A DNA stretch of 49,314 nucleotides from Chitinophagaceae bacterium. Lineage in GTDB: Bacteria > Bacteroidota > Bacteroidia > Chitinophagales > Chitinophagaceae. The first letter of the stretch is position 1. The number at the start of each line of letters is the position of its first letter. The position numbers and the translations under genes were made by a program. The stretch lies in assembly GCA_028288595.1 (NCBI GenBank), contig JAQBNK010000040.1, positions 1-49,314 of the forward strand, in the 5' to 3' direction. The notes below the pieces were generated by a model. It was not told the origin of the DNA, searched no databases, and was given only the letters and a program-made list of their open reading frames with translations. This document shows positions 9,250 to 17,404 of the stretch, piece after piece.

Positions 9250-12000
9250 CTATCCTTTCTTAATATTGATCGCTCTTCTTTTCTGGCGTATCTCAAAATT
9301 AACTTCAAGTTTCTGCTGGGGTTGAAGATCAATTGTTCTGCTGGGTTCTGCCGGTTTAAAGTTTTCGTCGAAAACAGTTTCATTAACAAAAAGAAGGTAT
9401 TGCCCTGAAGGCAGGTTAAAATAAAACTCACCATTGGCATCTGTGAGCGTGAAATAACTTTCACCGGTATTTGCAAGAGCAGTGATCCTTATTCCGCCGG
9501 GTTCAAAACTTAATGAACTCTTATCATCTTTATCCAGGAGAAGCTTGCCTTGAACGGAAGCACTTTCCTTAAACGCAATATTTATTTCTCTTTGATTTTC
9601 GGTTAATGTAAAGCTTTGTTTCAAACCCTGCATTGGTATCCAACCACGTAAATTTGAAACAGATGAAAAATCAAGCTCGTACGTTTTTTTTACGACATTT
9701 TTAAAATTCACAATTCCCTTATCATCCGATTGAACGATCAGTCCATTGACGACCAGTTTGCGGTTAGCCAATACTTCATCCGATGCATCGTATACACGAT
9801 TACCATTTTGATCTTTGAATAAACGAAGAGAAAAACTCTTTACGTCCTGGTTCTTAAACAATGGCACGTTCAATGCCTTCCTTAATGTTAAGTTGATAAT
9901 ATTACTTTCTGCGTTTCCAGGAATCAACTGTGTATACACAAGGAAATCGAGCCCCTTATCCGGAAGCGTATATTTAAATGTATTGATTATTTGTTTTTGC
10001 TGGCTCCCGTTTGGAAGTTCTTTATTGTACCCGATATTCACCCTGTTCTCTATATTTTTTCCCAGACGTATGTTCCAGAAAGCAAGGAACTGCATGCGCT
10101 GGTATGCCGAAGGATTTAATATGTTGTCTTTTATTTCAAAATAAAAATACGGTGCATTATCATAAGCGAATTGCAATCCATAATTTTTATACTGCCCGTT
10201 GATAACGTTACGCAAGGTTAGAAACGGTTTGTATGCAGGCATATCCGGGAAGCTTATATAACCAATATTCTCAGACACGTAAATAAAAGAAGTGCTGTTA
10301 AAAAAATAAGTAAAGTATGTTGATGCTTTATACATTTTAGCAACGAAGCTGTTTGCACTATCCTGGTGCTGGTAGAAAAGCGATGGAGAAAATGAAAAAT
10401 TAAATTTAGCGCCCTGCCAGATGGTTTTAATTCCATACTCTTTATCATCAATGTTAAACTGACTGTATAAAATGGAATCTGTTATGTTAGAAAATATCCT
10501 TTTATTACAACTCATAAACGCACCGGCCGAAATCTTTTTCCCGAGGCGATAAGTGAAATCGTGATTATGAATAGTACTGCCCCTGTATAAACCCGGATAA
10601 TTTTTAGAATACCAGCTAACCCCGGAAATAAGATTATATTTTTTCCCAAACGTCTGAATCTTATACCCTACCACTGATGAACTAACTGCGGTATCATATT
10701 TTATCTTCTGAATTTTTTCATATCCTGCACCACCGCTTAATGAGAGAGTAGTCTTTTTTAATACATCATAGTCGGCTGTAAAAACAGAAGCATAGCTTTT
10801 AACATGCAATGTTTTATCATCATTATTGATGAGTGAAGAACTCAGGCGAAGTTTAGGAGTAAGTGTTGTGCGACTGTTGAAAGTAATGTTCTGGCCATCG
10901 TAGTTGCGACCTTTAATAAGGCCATACGCCTGGTATTGATCGCCATTAGGCAGCATGTGCCTGATCTTCACGCCCAATCCATCCACAATAAAACCATTGA
11001 ACTCGTTCAGGTATCCAACTAAATAATCCCATCTGTCCGTTTGATATTCAAGAAACCCTGTTTCTGTATTTGAACCTGCGTCTTTCTGAAAATTATTGGT
11101 CCGGTAAAAAACATTCAGTCTTTTTCCTTTACCCATTTTTATATTGCCAAACAAACCAACATTATAAAAAGGAAATTCAGTAAGCAAATTTTGTGCATTC
11201 AATTCCAGTGTCAGCGGAACACTTCTCCATGCCGCTAGGTTTTCAGTATAATTAGAACTGATACGGGTTAAGTGAATGTTTAAATTTTTTATTTCACCCA
11301 AACTGCTTTTTATTTCAATCACTATTTCTTCGCTTGATAATTTTTTAAACCGCGGGTTGTTAACATCTATCTGCGCATTCATAACCTGGTTTGCGCCCGG
11401 CTCAAGTTTAACCGGTTGTGGGTTATTGATTACATTAACTGACTGATCGGAGACAATTTTATAAGTATAGGTTTCGTCTGTATTACCATTATTTTCAATC
11501 GTAAAACTGAACGGGACTTTATCTTCAGATCCGGTAACCACGATAGAAGGTGTGGAAACGGTGGCTTTCCATTTCCTGGATTCCGGAATATTTACATAAA
11601 ATGAAGAGGAGGATAATTCACTACCTTTTTCATCCTGTACCTGCACTTTTATTTCCTGCCAGCCTTGCAAATGCTTCCCATTATTTATTGTAAAACGGAT
11701 AGGCAATACTTTAACCGAATTACTTGTATTGTCAAATTCCATAGAAGACAAAGCAGAAATAATACTGATGGCAGGTCCGGCCTGGAAACCAAGTTTAATT
11801 TTCCTGGTGGCTGTTCCCGTATAACGGATCGTTACATTATTAAAAAAAAATACCGAACCTGAATTCTGCAGAGAGTCCTTCAAAAAATGAAGATTAAAAT
11901 TTCCACCTGAAGTTTGTGCTGAAGAAAAAAAAGGAGAGATAGAGATGCCCGTTAATAAAAACCAGATTAGAAAATTATATGCCGGCTTGCGTTTCTTCAC
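9250..12000 (-). CDS. usher-like outer-membrane beta-barrel protein
   Basis: 916 residues, start GTG at 12000; no in-frame ATG lies between it and the upstream stop, and residues 1-29 form a clear signal peptide ending SSAQ. Residues 30-250 look like two beta-sandwich (Ig or NEW3-like) domains. Residues about 255-715 are a run of amphipathic aromatic-edged strands (for example LNVFYRTNNF, FLEYQTDRWDYLVGYL, FAYDNAPYFYFEI) as in an outer-membrane barrel. Residues 722-812 form an SdrD/Cna-B-like domain with a calcium-loop-like DQNGNRVYD. Residues 815-905 form a carboxypeptidase-regulatory-like domain (TDANGEFYFNLPSGQY). This order parallels an usher: N-terminal domain, barrel, two C-terminal sandwiches. 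It follows a pilin-like gene by 35 bases. I recognise no FimD signature or plug, so the usher assignment rests on architecture and context. Confidence 0.6.
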   Translation of the reverse strand: MKKRKPAYNFLIWFLLTGISISPFFSSAQTSGGNFNLHFLKDSLQNSGSVFFFNNVTIRYTGTATRKIKLGFQAGPAISIISALSSMEFDNTSNSVKVLPIRFTINNGKHLQGWQEIKVQVQDEKGSELSSSSFYVNIPESRKWKATVSTPSIVVTGSEDKVPFSFTIENNGNTDETYTYKIVSDQSVNVINNPQPVKLEPGANQVMNAQIDVNNPRFKKLSSEEIVIEIKSSLGEIKNLNIHLTRISSNYTENLAAWRSVPLTLELNAQNLLTEFPFYNVGLFGNIKMGKGKRLNVFYRTNNFQKDAGSNTETGFLEYQTDRWDYLVGYLNEFNGFIVDGLGVKIRHMLPNGDQYQAYGLIKGRNYDGQNITFNSRTTLTPKLRLSSSLINNDDKTLHVKSYASVFTADYDVLKKTTLSLSGGAGYEKIQKIKYDTAVSSSVVGYKIQTFGKKYNLISGVSWYSKNYPGLYRGSTIHNHDFTYRLGKKISAGAFMSCNKRIFSNITDSILYSQFNIDDKEYGIKTIWQGAKFNFSFSPSLFYQHQDSANSFVAKMYKASTYFTYFFNSTSFIYVSENIGYISFPDMPAYKPFLTLRNVINGQYKNYGLQFAYDNAPYFYFEIKDNILNPSAYQRMQFLAFWNIRLGKNIENRVNIGYNKELPNGSQQKQIINTFKYTLPDKGLDFLVYTQLIPGNAESNIINLTLRKALNVPLFKNQDVKSFSLRLFKDQNGNRVYDASDEVLANRKLVVNGLIVQSDDKGIVNFKNVVKKTYELDFSSVSNLRGWIPMQGLKQSFTLTENQREINIAFKESASVQGKLLLDKDDKSSLSFEPGGIRITALANTGESYFTLTDANGEFYFNLPSGQYLLFVNETVFDENFKPAEPSRTIDLQPQQKLEVNFEIRQKRRAINIKKG

Positions 12001-12035
12001 TTTTTCGGTTCGGGTTATTTGCGGTGCTCAAGCGC

Positions 12036-12536
12036 TTATTGTTGTGTGGCAGTAAAGATAACAACCAGGGAATATGCACCGCCATTATAGCTAAATCCGG
12101 GGTTTGCGTTATAGTCGATGTTCACGATATTGCTTGCGCCCTGCGTTCCGTTTGTTACCAGGTTTTGATCAACAGTCGATAAAGTTAAGTAGGATGCCGA
12201 GCCATTTTTTCTAACCTGCAAAACATTGGAAGGCATCGTTGTTCCTGCGGGGCCGGAAAAACTCGCCGCTCCTGCTTTTACAGTAAGATTCCATGGACGG
12301 TTGGAACGTACCTGGAAAGAACTTGCATTTTGTGCATTGATGCCATTTGTATAATCGCTTATACCTGCAAAACTAAATGTGGGGTTACTGCCCGAAAGTG
12401 TTGTAAGATCTATCCTGTCGCCTAACGCCAGTATTAATACCTGGCTTCCGCCGTCGGTAAGTTGGGCCTTTGTTTTAAAAGCGATAAAGCAAAAAGCCAG
12501 CAAGAAAGAATATTTAATAAAACAGTTTTTCAACAC
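12036..12536 (-). CDS. small secreted pilin-like protein (paralogue of 14058-14543)
   Basis: 166 residues, start GTG at 12536 (a TTG directly follows). Signal peptide to about KTKAQ. The mature protein opens with an alternating hydrophobic strand (SQVLILALGDRIDL), carries SSFQVRSNRPWNLTV in the middle and ends NANPGFSYNGGAYSLVVIFTATQQ. Most positions after NASSFQVRSN are identical to the protein at 14058-14543, so the two are recent paralogues at the two ends of the gene set. The closing GGxYxxxxxYTxTQ strand recalls DUF4402/spore-coat-U-type subunits of archaic chaperone-usher fibres, with an N-terminal strand able to serve for donor-strand exchange. The family link is inferred by pattern only. 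It lies immediately upstream of the usher-like gene. Confidence 0.6.
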   Translation of the reverse strand: MLKNCFIKYSFLLAFCFIAFKTKAQLTDGGSQVLILALGDRIDLTTLSGSNPTFSFAGISDYTNGINAQNASSFQVRSNRPWNLTVKAGAASFSGPAGTTMPSNVLQVRKNGSASYLTLSTVDQNLVTNGTQGASNIVNIDYNANPGFSYNGGAYSLVVIFTATQQ

Positions 12537-12630
12537 GTGGATTTAAACGAAAGGAAGTGAATTATTTTACCGGAAAGATATTATGAAAATAGCTGGCGTG
12601 CGGATTCTTTGCTATAAAGAAGGCTTAAAG

Positions 12631-12987
12631 TTAGCGGGACGAGACTGTAATAAGCCGTTGCCTTTCCGCGATAGCATCAGGAAGAACTGCGCCCTTGCCA
12701 CCCATTACATATACTGGTGCTTCTGCAACTGCTTCTGTTGAATAAACAAGGTCTGAATTGGCCCTGGCTTTCATGCCCGTATTTTCACTGCTTAAAGCCA
12801 CTTCATTGGGAAGTATATTTCCTTTTGCAGCAGATGAAGTTTCGTCTGTACTACCTCCACCAATCATTAATGACATTGTAGTGATCTTGTTTAACCGTAG
12901 TGAAACAGTTTGTGACAAAGAAGAATGTTGCTGTGCAAATAATGCAGAGCAAAACAATGTTAGTAATATGGTTAATAAGGCTTTCAA
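12631..12987 (-). CDS. small secreted protein, short divergent member of the pilin-like set
   Basis: 118 residues if TTG at 12987 is the start, giving MKALLTILLTLFCSALFAQQ, a standard signal peptide; a TTG at 12996 would add three residues and no ATG is available. The first mature segment SSLSQTVSLRLNKITTMSLM resembles the opening strand of the protein at 14058-14543 (SSNQTVTVSLTDKIDI). A weak echo of the SSFQVRSN motif may be seen in TGMKARANSDLVYST. The C-terminal strand ending in TxTQ, present in the four sister proteins, is absent; the protein stops at ITVSSR. It could be a tip, an anchor or a terminator subunit, or a decayed copy. Function unknown. Confidence 0.5.
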   Translation of the reverse strand: MKALLTILLTLFCSALFAQQHSSLSQTVSLRLNKITTMSLMIGGGSTDETSSAAKGNILPNEVALSSENTGMKARANSDLVYSTEAVAEAPVYVMGGKGAVLPDAIAERQRLITVSSR

Positions 12988-13026
12988 TGTGATCAAATAT
13001 AATTTTTTATCTACAAAATTTCTAAT

Positions 13027-13515
13027 CTATTGTGCTGTTAGTGTGTACTGCAAGCCAATGCTGTAAGTACCTCCGTTATAATTAAACCCGGGATTTGCTG
13101 AAACATCGATGCTGAATGAATGCCCGGTAGCCGTTACATCTCCAAGTGTGCCGGACTTTAAAATTAGCACCGTAGTTGATAAAGGATAAAAACTGTTTCC
13201 CCCGTTTAGCCTAACGCCAACAATGCTGGCTGGTATTGTACTCGTTCCTCCTGTAAAATTAGCAGTAGTCGTTTGTATCGTAAACTGCCATGATTTATTA
13301 CAACGCACCTGGAATGAATTGAAATTTAAAACTGTGATCCCGTTCAAATAATCGTTTGTAGTGCTAAACGGCACCGTTGCGCTTGTAGTACTGCTTATGA
13401 TTACATTTGTAAATGCAGGTATCGTTACATCAGGCGTAATAGTGCCGGAAAAAGACTGAGCCTTTGCCATTCCTAAAACACAAACTAATATACCTGTCAT
13501 TGCCAGTTTCTTCAT
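13027..13515 (-). CDS. small secreted pilin-like protein
   Basis: 162 residues with a signal peptide ending GMAKAQ. The motif order of the set is kept: an opening beta-rich strand (GTITPDVTIPAFTNVIISS), then NDYLNGITVLNFNSFQVRCNKSWQFTIQ, and a closing NPGFNYNGGTYSIGLQYTLTAQ. It starts one base after the stop of the preceding gene, which suggests translational coupling. Sequence is clearly less close to the paralogue pair at 12036 and 14058, so it may be a distinct subunit of the same fibre. No enzymatic motif is seen. Confidence 0.6.
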   Translation of the reverse strand: MKKLAMTGILVCVLGMAKAQSFSGTITPDVTIPAFTNVIISSTTSATVPFSTTNDYLNGITVLNFNSFQVRCNKSWQFTIQTTTANFTGGTSTIPASIVGVRLNGGNSFYPLSTTVLILKSGTLGDVTATGHSFSIDVSANPGFNYNGGTYSIGLQYTLTAQ

Positions 13516-13516
13516 A

Positions 13517-13984
13517 TCAGGGTTGGGTCATTGTGAATGTTACTACAAAATTATATACCCCCGGAACATAACTAAAATCCAATGGCTCAAGAAACAATGT
13601 GCAGGAAAATGTAGCACCGGTACTGGTGGAAGAACCATTAGTCACCAGCGCCTGATCTACAGTACTCAACAGAATCTTTGATGAATTGTACGTAGCTGCT
13701 GCCCCTGTTCTAGACGTTACCTGCACACCTAATTTATTAGGAGGAATAGGTGTCGTAGTTCCGGTTGAATTAGCTCCTTTCACATATACATGATAAGAAT
13801 TCGCTTTTGAAAGCACCTGGAAACTGAAAGCATTGGCTGTAGACTGACCTGCAAGTAAATTTGCAATGGTGCTAATATTAAACGAACAATTGCTTTCTGT
13901 AACCGTAATCTTATTACTCTTATCTTGCCCGTTTCCTGCAAAAACAATCAGTAAAAAAAAACTACAGGTAACAAAGGCTTTCAT
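13517..13984 (-). CDS. small secreted pilin-like protein, most divergent of the full-length members
   Basis: 155 residues with signal peptide MKAFVTCSFFLLIVFAGNGQ. It keeps the arrangement of its neighbours (NAFSFQVLSKANSYHVYVKG in place of SSFQVRSNKPWNLTV; LLSTVDQALVTNG; a closing DFSYVPGVYNFVVTFTMTQP) but lacks the NPGF motif and has two cysteines (in ESNCSFN and TFSCTLF) that could form a disulfide. It sits between two other members in the same strand and is separated from the next by one base. Likely a specialised (minor) subunit; this is inference from position and divergence. Confidence 0.55.
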   Translation of the reverse strand: MKAFVTCSFFLLIVFAGNGQDKSNKITVTESNCSFNISTIANLLAGQSTANAFSFQVLSKANSYHVYVKGANSTGTTTPIPPNKLGVQVTSRTGAAATYNSSKILLSTVDQALVTNGSSTSTGATFSCTLFLEPLDFSYVPGVYNFVVTFTMTQP

Positions 13985-14057
13985 TTTATAAAGATATAGG
14001 TATCATTCAAACCTCAATATTAGAAAGAACTTAAGGACTGATTTATGCTCAAAAAAT

Positions 14058-14543
14058 TTATTGCTGAGTAGCTGTATAAACTACTACCAGTGTATAGCTT
14101 CCGCCATCATAGTTAAAACCTGGGTTTGCATTATAATCAACTGCTACACTATTTACGCCTCTTGTTCCGCCAGCTACTAAAGTCTGGTCTGTTGTACTTA
14201 ATCCTACAAAACTTCCTCCGCCATTTTTTTTAACCTGTAGTGCTGATGCCGGCATCGTGTTACCAACTGGTCCTGAAAAATTTGCTGCATTTGCTTTTAC
14301 CGTAAGATTCCATGGTTTGTTGGAACGAACCTGGAAAGAAGATGCGTTCGTTAAAGCAATACCGCTTGCATAATCTGCTGTGCTTGAAAACGTAAGTGTG
14401 GGATCATTGCCTGTTATATTGGTAATATCAATTTTATCTGTTAATGATACCGTAACCGTTTGGTTGCTACTTGCATTTTGACTTTGCGCACTGGCAAAGA
14501 ATGCAACAAGGATGAAGACGATTGAAAGGGTTAAGCTTTTCAT
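14058..14543 (-). CDS. small secreted pilin-like protein, first gene of the operon
   Basis: 161 residues, ATG start, signal peptide MKSLTLSIVFILVAFFASAQ. The mature N-terminus NQTVTVSLTDKIDITNI alternates hydrophobic and polar residues like a donor strand. The centre has NASSFQVRSNKPWNLTVKA and LSTTDQTLV, and the end is YNANPGFNYDGGSYTLVVVYTATQQ. As the first gene of the minus-strand set, facing a divergent chaperone gene across 352 bases, it is the best candidate for the most abundant (major) subunit. Assigned by pattern and context; no homologue was searched. Confidence 0.6.
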   Translation of the reverse strand: MKSLTLSIVFILVAFFASAQSQNASSNQTVTVSLTDKIDITNITGNDPTLTFSSTADYASGIALTNASSFQVRSNKPWNLTVKANAANFSGPVGNTMPASALQVKKNGGGSFVGLSTTDQTLVAGGTRGVNSVAVDYNANPGFNYDGGSYTLVVVYTATQQ

Positions 14544-14895
14544 GATATTTTATTTAGCTGTTTTGGTTATTCGTTATGCCAGTAATAAGACAAATGAAGC
14601 ACCAGCATAGGATGCTATCGTTTTGTTTACAGAAATCGGATAGAAAAGAATTCTTTTATCGGCTGTAAATCAGCCTGATAGTTATACAAAACGGTATATG
14701 AAAAAATTTAATTTGGATTTGAAAGACAGGCTTGGAAACTTTAAAAATCCCAAATTTGGAAATCATAATCGTATTTGGGAAAATTTATCGCGGCCCATTT
14801 TATGTTTTTAAAATATAATTAAAGGGCTGGCATTAACCTCAATACAAGTAATTTTGGTTTGAATCCGAACCGTTGAGTTCATTTAACCCTATACA
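14544..14895. other. divergent intergenic region between pilin-like and chaperone genes
   Basis: 352 bases with no plausible gene and A+T-rich. The two divergent transcripts of the fibre-like cluster must start here. One good -7 box for the plus strand lies at 14849-14856; no convincing -7 box was found for the minus strand. A short inverted repeat (CAAATTTG, near 14751) is the only other structure I see. Confidence 0.6.
14849..14856 (+). promoter_or_regulatory. Bacteroidota -7 box (TAATTTTG) for the chaperone gene
   Basis: TAATTTTG fits the TAnnTTTG consensus exactly and lies 40 bases before the chaperone ATG. No clear TTTG -33 element is seen at the expected distance, so the promoter may be weak or need an activator. 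Confidence 0.4.
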
Positions 14896-15720
14896 ATGAA
14901 TTTTCATTTTCTACAAAAACGATTGCTCCAGGTTTTGGCCTCTCTCCTTTTTTGGGCCCCTTTTACTGGTTCAACCCAAAATATCAGTTTTCAACCAAGC
15001 ATCCTCGATTTTCATGTTCCTGCCGGTTCTTCGCAATCACAGGTGGTGAGGGTATCTAATTATTCTAATAAAAAAATGATATTCCAGGCATATCTCGGGG
15101 ACTGGTATCGCGACTCCAGTGGCGGACATCATTATTTCAGACCAGATACTTTAGATCGATCCTGTGCAAAATGGATAAAATTAAACCGAAACACAATTGA
15201 AATTGATAGTGGTAAAACAGAGGAAATTATTGTGCAAATGCAGCCACCTGCAGATATGAAAGAAGTGAACCAGATGAAATGGTCCATGCTGTTTTTGCAA
15301 ACAAACCCGGAACAACAGGGTGCTGCCGAAAAAGGAAAGAACGTCTCAACGCAAGTCAAAGAAATTCTTCGTGTAGGTATACATGTTTACGAAACGCCTC
15401 CGAATGTAATCCGCAAATTAGCAAAGGCAGATACACTCGTAAAAATAGACACGGTAAAGAATGCATATGATTTCAAGATCCGTAACATCGGTGATGTTAT
15501 GATACAGTGTAAAGCAAATATGGAACTGACTGATATCAATACGGGCCAGCAATATAAACTGGAGCAATCAGAATTTCCGATGTTCCCCGATGCGAAACGA
15601 TCTGTGAGGTTTGCTATTCCGGCTACCGTTCCAAAAGGAAAATATTCTGCATTAGCTATACTGGATTATGGTGAAGATGCTGCGTTGGAAGCAGTCACTA
15701 AAGAAATCGAAGTCCAGTAA
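14896..15720 (+). CDS. PapD-like periplasmic chaperone
   Basis: 274 residues. Signal peptide to about residue 28 (GSTQ). Residues 29-165 form the first Ig-like domain with the pattern of fimbrial chaperones: ISFQPSILDFHVPAGSSQSQVVRVSNYSN, then KWIKLNRNTIEIDSGKTEEIIVQM, KWSMLFLQ and VGIHVYETP. Residues 185-274 form the second domain (DFKIRNIGDVMIQCKANMEL, FPMFPDAKRSVRFAIP, PKGKYSALAILDYG). The two-domain layout and the strand with alternating residues before the inter-domain linker fit PapD/FimC-type or DUF916-like chaperones that hold pilin subunits. It is divergent from five small secreted proteins and an usher-like barrel, its likely clients and partner. It converges on ridA with one base between stops. 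Confidence 0.65.
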   Translation: MNFHFLQKRLLQVLASLLFWAPFTGSTQNISFQPSILDFHVPAGSSQSQVVRVSNYSNKKMIFQAYLGDWYRDSSGGHHYFRPDTLDRSCAKWIKLNRNTIEIDSGKTEEIIVQMQPPADMKEVNQMKWSMLFLQTNPEQQGAAEKGKNVSTQVKEILRVGIHVYETPPNVIRKLAKADTLVKIDTVKNAYDFKIRNIGDVMIQCKANMELTDINTGQQYKLEQSEFPMFPDAKRSVRFAIPATVPKGKYSALAILDYGEDAALEAVTKEIEVQ

Positions 15721-15721
15721 T

Positions 15722-16111
15722 TTATTTTTGAATTATCGCATCAGCTTCTATCTCCACTAAAAGTCCCGGTTCAACTAATGCTTTTACTTCAACCAATGTT
15801 GCTGCTGGTCTTATATTACCAAAAAATTCTCCCTGCGCTTTTCCTACTTCTTCCCATTGCTGAATGTTAGTTACAAAAGTTCTCAACCGCACAATATCAG
15901 TAAGAGATGCGCCTGCCTCTGTTAATGATTTTTCTATTTTTTTATAGATAAAAACTGTTTGCTGATAAACATCATTTTTACCTACAGTTTCCCCATTCTC
16001 ATCAACAGCAGTTGTACCCGCCACAAAAACAAATTGCCCTGCTTTAACTGCACGGCTATAACCAAACTTTTTTTCCCAGGAAGTTCCTGAAGAAATTAAT
16101 TGCTTTTCCAT
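15722..16111 (-). CDS. RidA family imine/enamine deaminase
   Basis: 129 residues from the ATG at 16111 (a TTG just before it is also in frame but unlikely). The fold is the YjgF/YER057c/UK114 family. The signature IRPAATLVEV with Arg101, which binds the substrate carboxylate, is intact, as is the VFVAGTTAVDENGE segment. Family members hydrolyse reactive imines and enamines to ketones and ammonia. It is the last gene of a run FMN reductase - flavin amine oxidase - RidA; amine oxidases make imines, so a clean-up role fits well. Exact substrate unknown. Confidence 0.88.
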   Translation of the reverse strand: MEKQLISSGTSWEKKFGYSRAVKAGQFVFVAGTTAVDENGETVGKNDVYQQTVFIYKKIEKSLTEAGASLTDIVRLRTFVTNIQQWEEVGKAQGEFFGNIRPAATLVEVKALVEPGLLVEIEADAIIQK

Positions 16112-16134
16112 CAAATAAAGTTAACCAGTAAATT

Positions 16135-17396
16135 TTATTTGCTGAGTATACTCTGTGCTACGTTAAGCCCGTTTTGAAATGCTGCTTCCACCATTCCTGA
16201 ATAAGGGCCCTCGTATAAACCTTCGCCTGCAAAAAAAATACTACCGGCAACCGGATCTCTTAATAACGCTCTTGCCGAAGCCGTATGTAAGGTTGTATAG
16301 GAGTAACCGCCGTACACATAAGGCATCGTGTTCCAGTTAACAGTCTGGTAACCGGTGATTAAATTTTGAATGGTTTGTTCATCTTTTTTAAAAATGCCGG
16401 ACAAAGATGAAATGGCTAATTGTAATAAGGATTTTTCATCGGCTGTATCATAGTCAAGTGTTGATAGCCCGCCAAACCAGCCTGTTAAACGGTTTTTATC
16501 TGTTGGCAGGCAGGTCCACCACACCGGGATCTTTTCATTTGAAAAAATAAACCCTGCGCCGGGTGTTTCTTTATTCCAGAAAGATTCGGAGAAATCTAAA
16601 ACAAATTTTATGACTGCACCAAAGCCAATATTTTTAAGTGCATCTATCTGGCGGGGAATAGCCGGATCAAAATGAATAAACCCTTTGGCTTTTTCGCCTT
16701 TATGCCAGATGCCGGGTGGAATAGTTATTAAAATTTTTTTTGATTGAAAAAAATTATCTTCATCAATAAACACTCTCGTTAAATTTTCATTCCATTCTAT
16801 TTTTGTAACAGGCTTTCCATACCCGATCAATCCTTTGTTAGCGAGTATTTGTTTTACGAGATAATTAATGATAGCACCGTAACCACTTTTCACCCTGTAT
16901 TGTTCATCCTCCTCTTTTTCCCATTCGGCTTTTAACGCCAATGTACTTGCATCATTCATATTTACCAGGTCATAGCCTTCGGCAAAACGAGTTACAGCCT
17001 TTCTTAGTGTTGTGTATTTTTCATCACTAAAATATTCCTGCAAAAATTCCTGCAATGAAAGGTCATGCTTCAGTCCTGATAAACATTTCATCAGTTCACC
17101 CCATCCCTCAATAAAATTTTCTTCCTCCTTCCAGTTCCCATTATTGTTCTGATATATTTTCCCTTCCACCGGCACAAGCGATGATCCGCTCTCTTTAATA
17201 AGTTGTTCTGTAATGGGTAATTTACCATGAACGAATTCTGCTCCGCATTCCATTCCATTATCCAGCGTAAATATTCGTCCGCCGGCTCTTGTATTTGCTT
17301 CAATTACCCGTACTGTTTTCCTGCCCTCAATAATTCCAAAGCGGCAACAAGACCGCATGCCCCGGCCCCAATGATGATCACATCTGTTTCATCCAT
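16135..17396 (-). pseudogene. flavin amine oxidase, frameshifted near its N-terminus
   Basis: The body (16135-17358, 407 codons in one frame) is a monoamine-oxidase-type flavoprotein: VIEANTRAGGRIFT, GAEFVHG, KILITIPPGIW, VWWTCLP and the C-terminal FAD motif FAGEGLYEGPYSGMVEAA. The expected dinucleotide-binding start is in another frame: from the ATG at 17396 one reads MDETDVIIIGAGACGLVAAL, then ELLRAGK, then a stop soon after. Adding one A to the run of four at 17316-17319 (T on the plus strand) joins the frames as RAGKTVRVIEAN. So one base is missing, either as a real lesion or a homopolymer sequencing error. If intact, the enzyme would be about 420 residues and oxidise a primary or polyamine. 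It starts 8 bases after the FMN reductase stop. Confidence 0.8.
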
Positions 17397-17404
17397 GTAA
17401 AATT

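Noticed and set aside
12758-13066. 102-codon plus-strand open frame with hydrophobic start
   Set aside because: Antisense to the short secreted protein and to the end of the next one; the minus-strand genes have signal peptides and family motifs.
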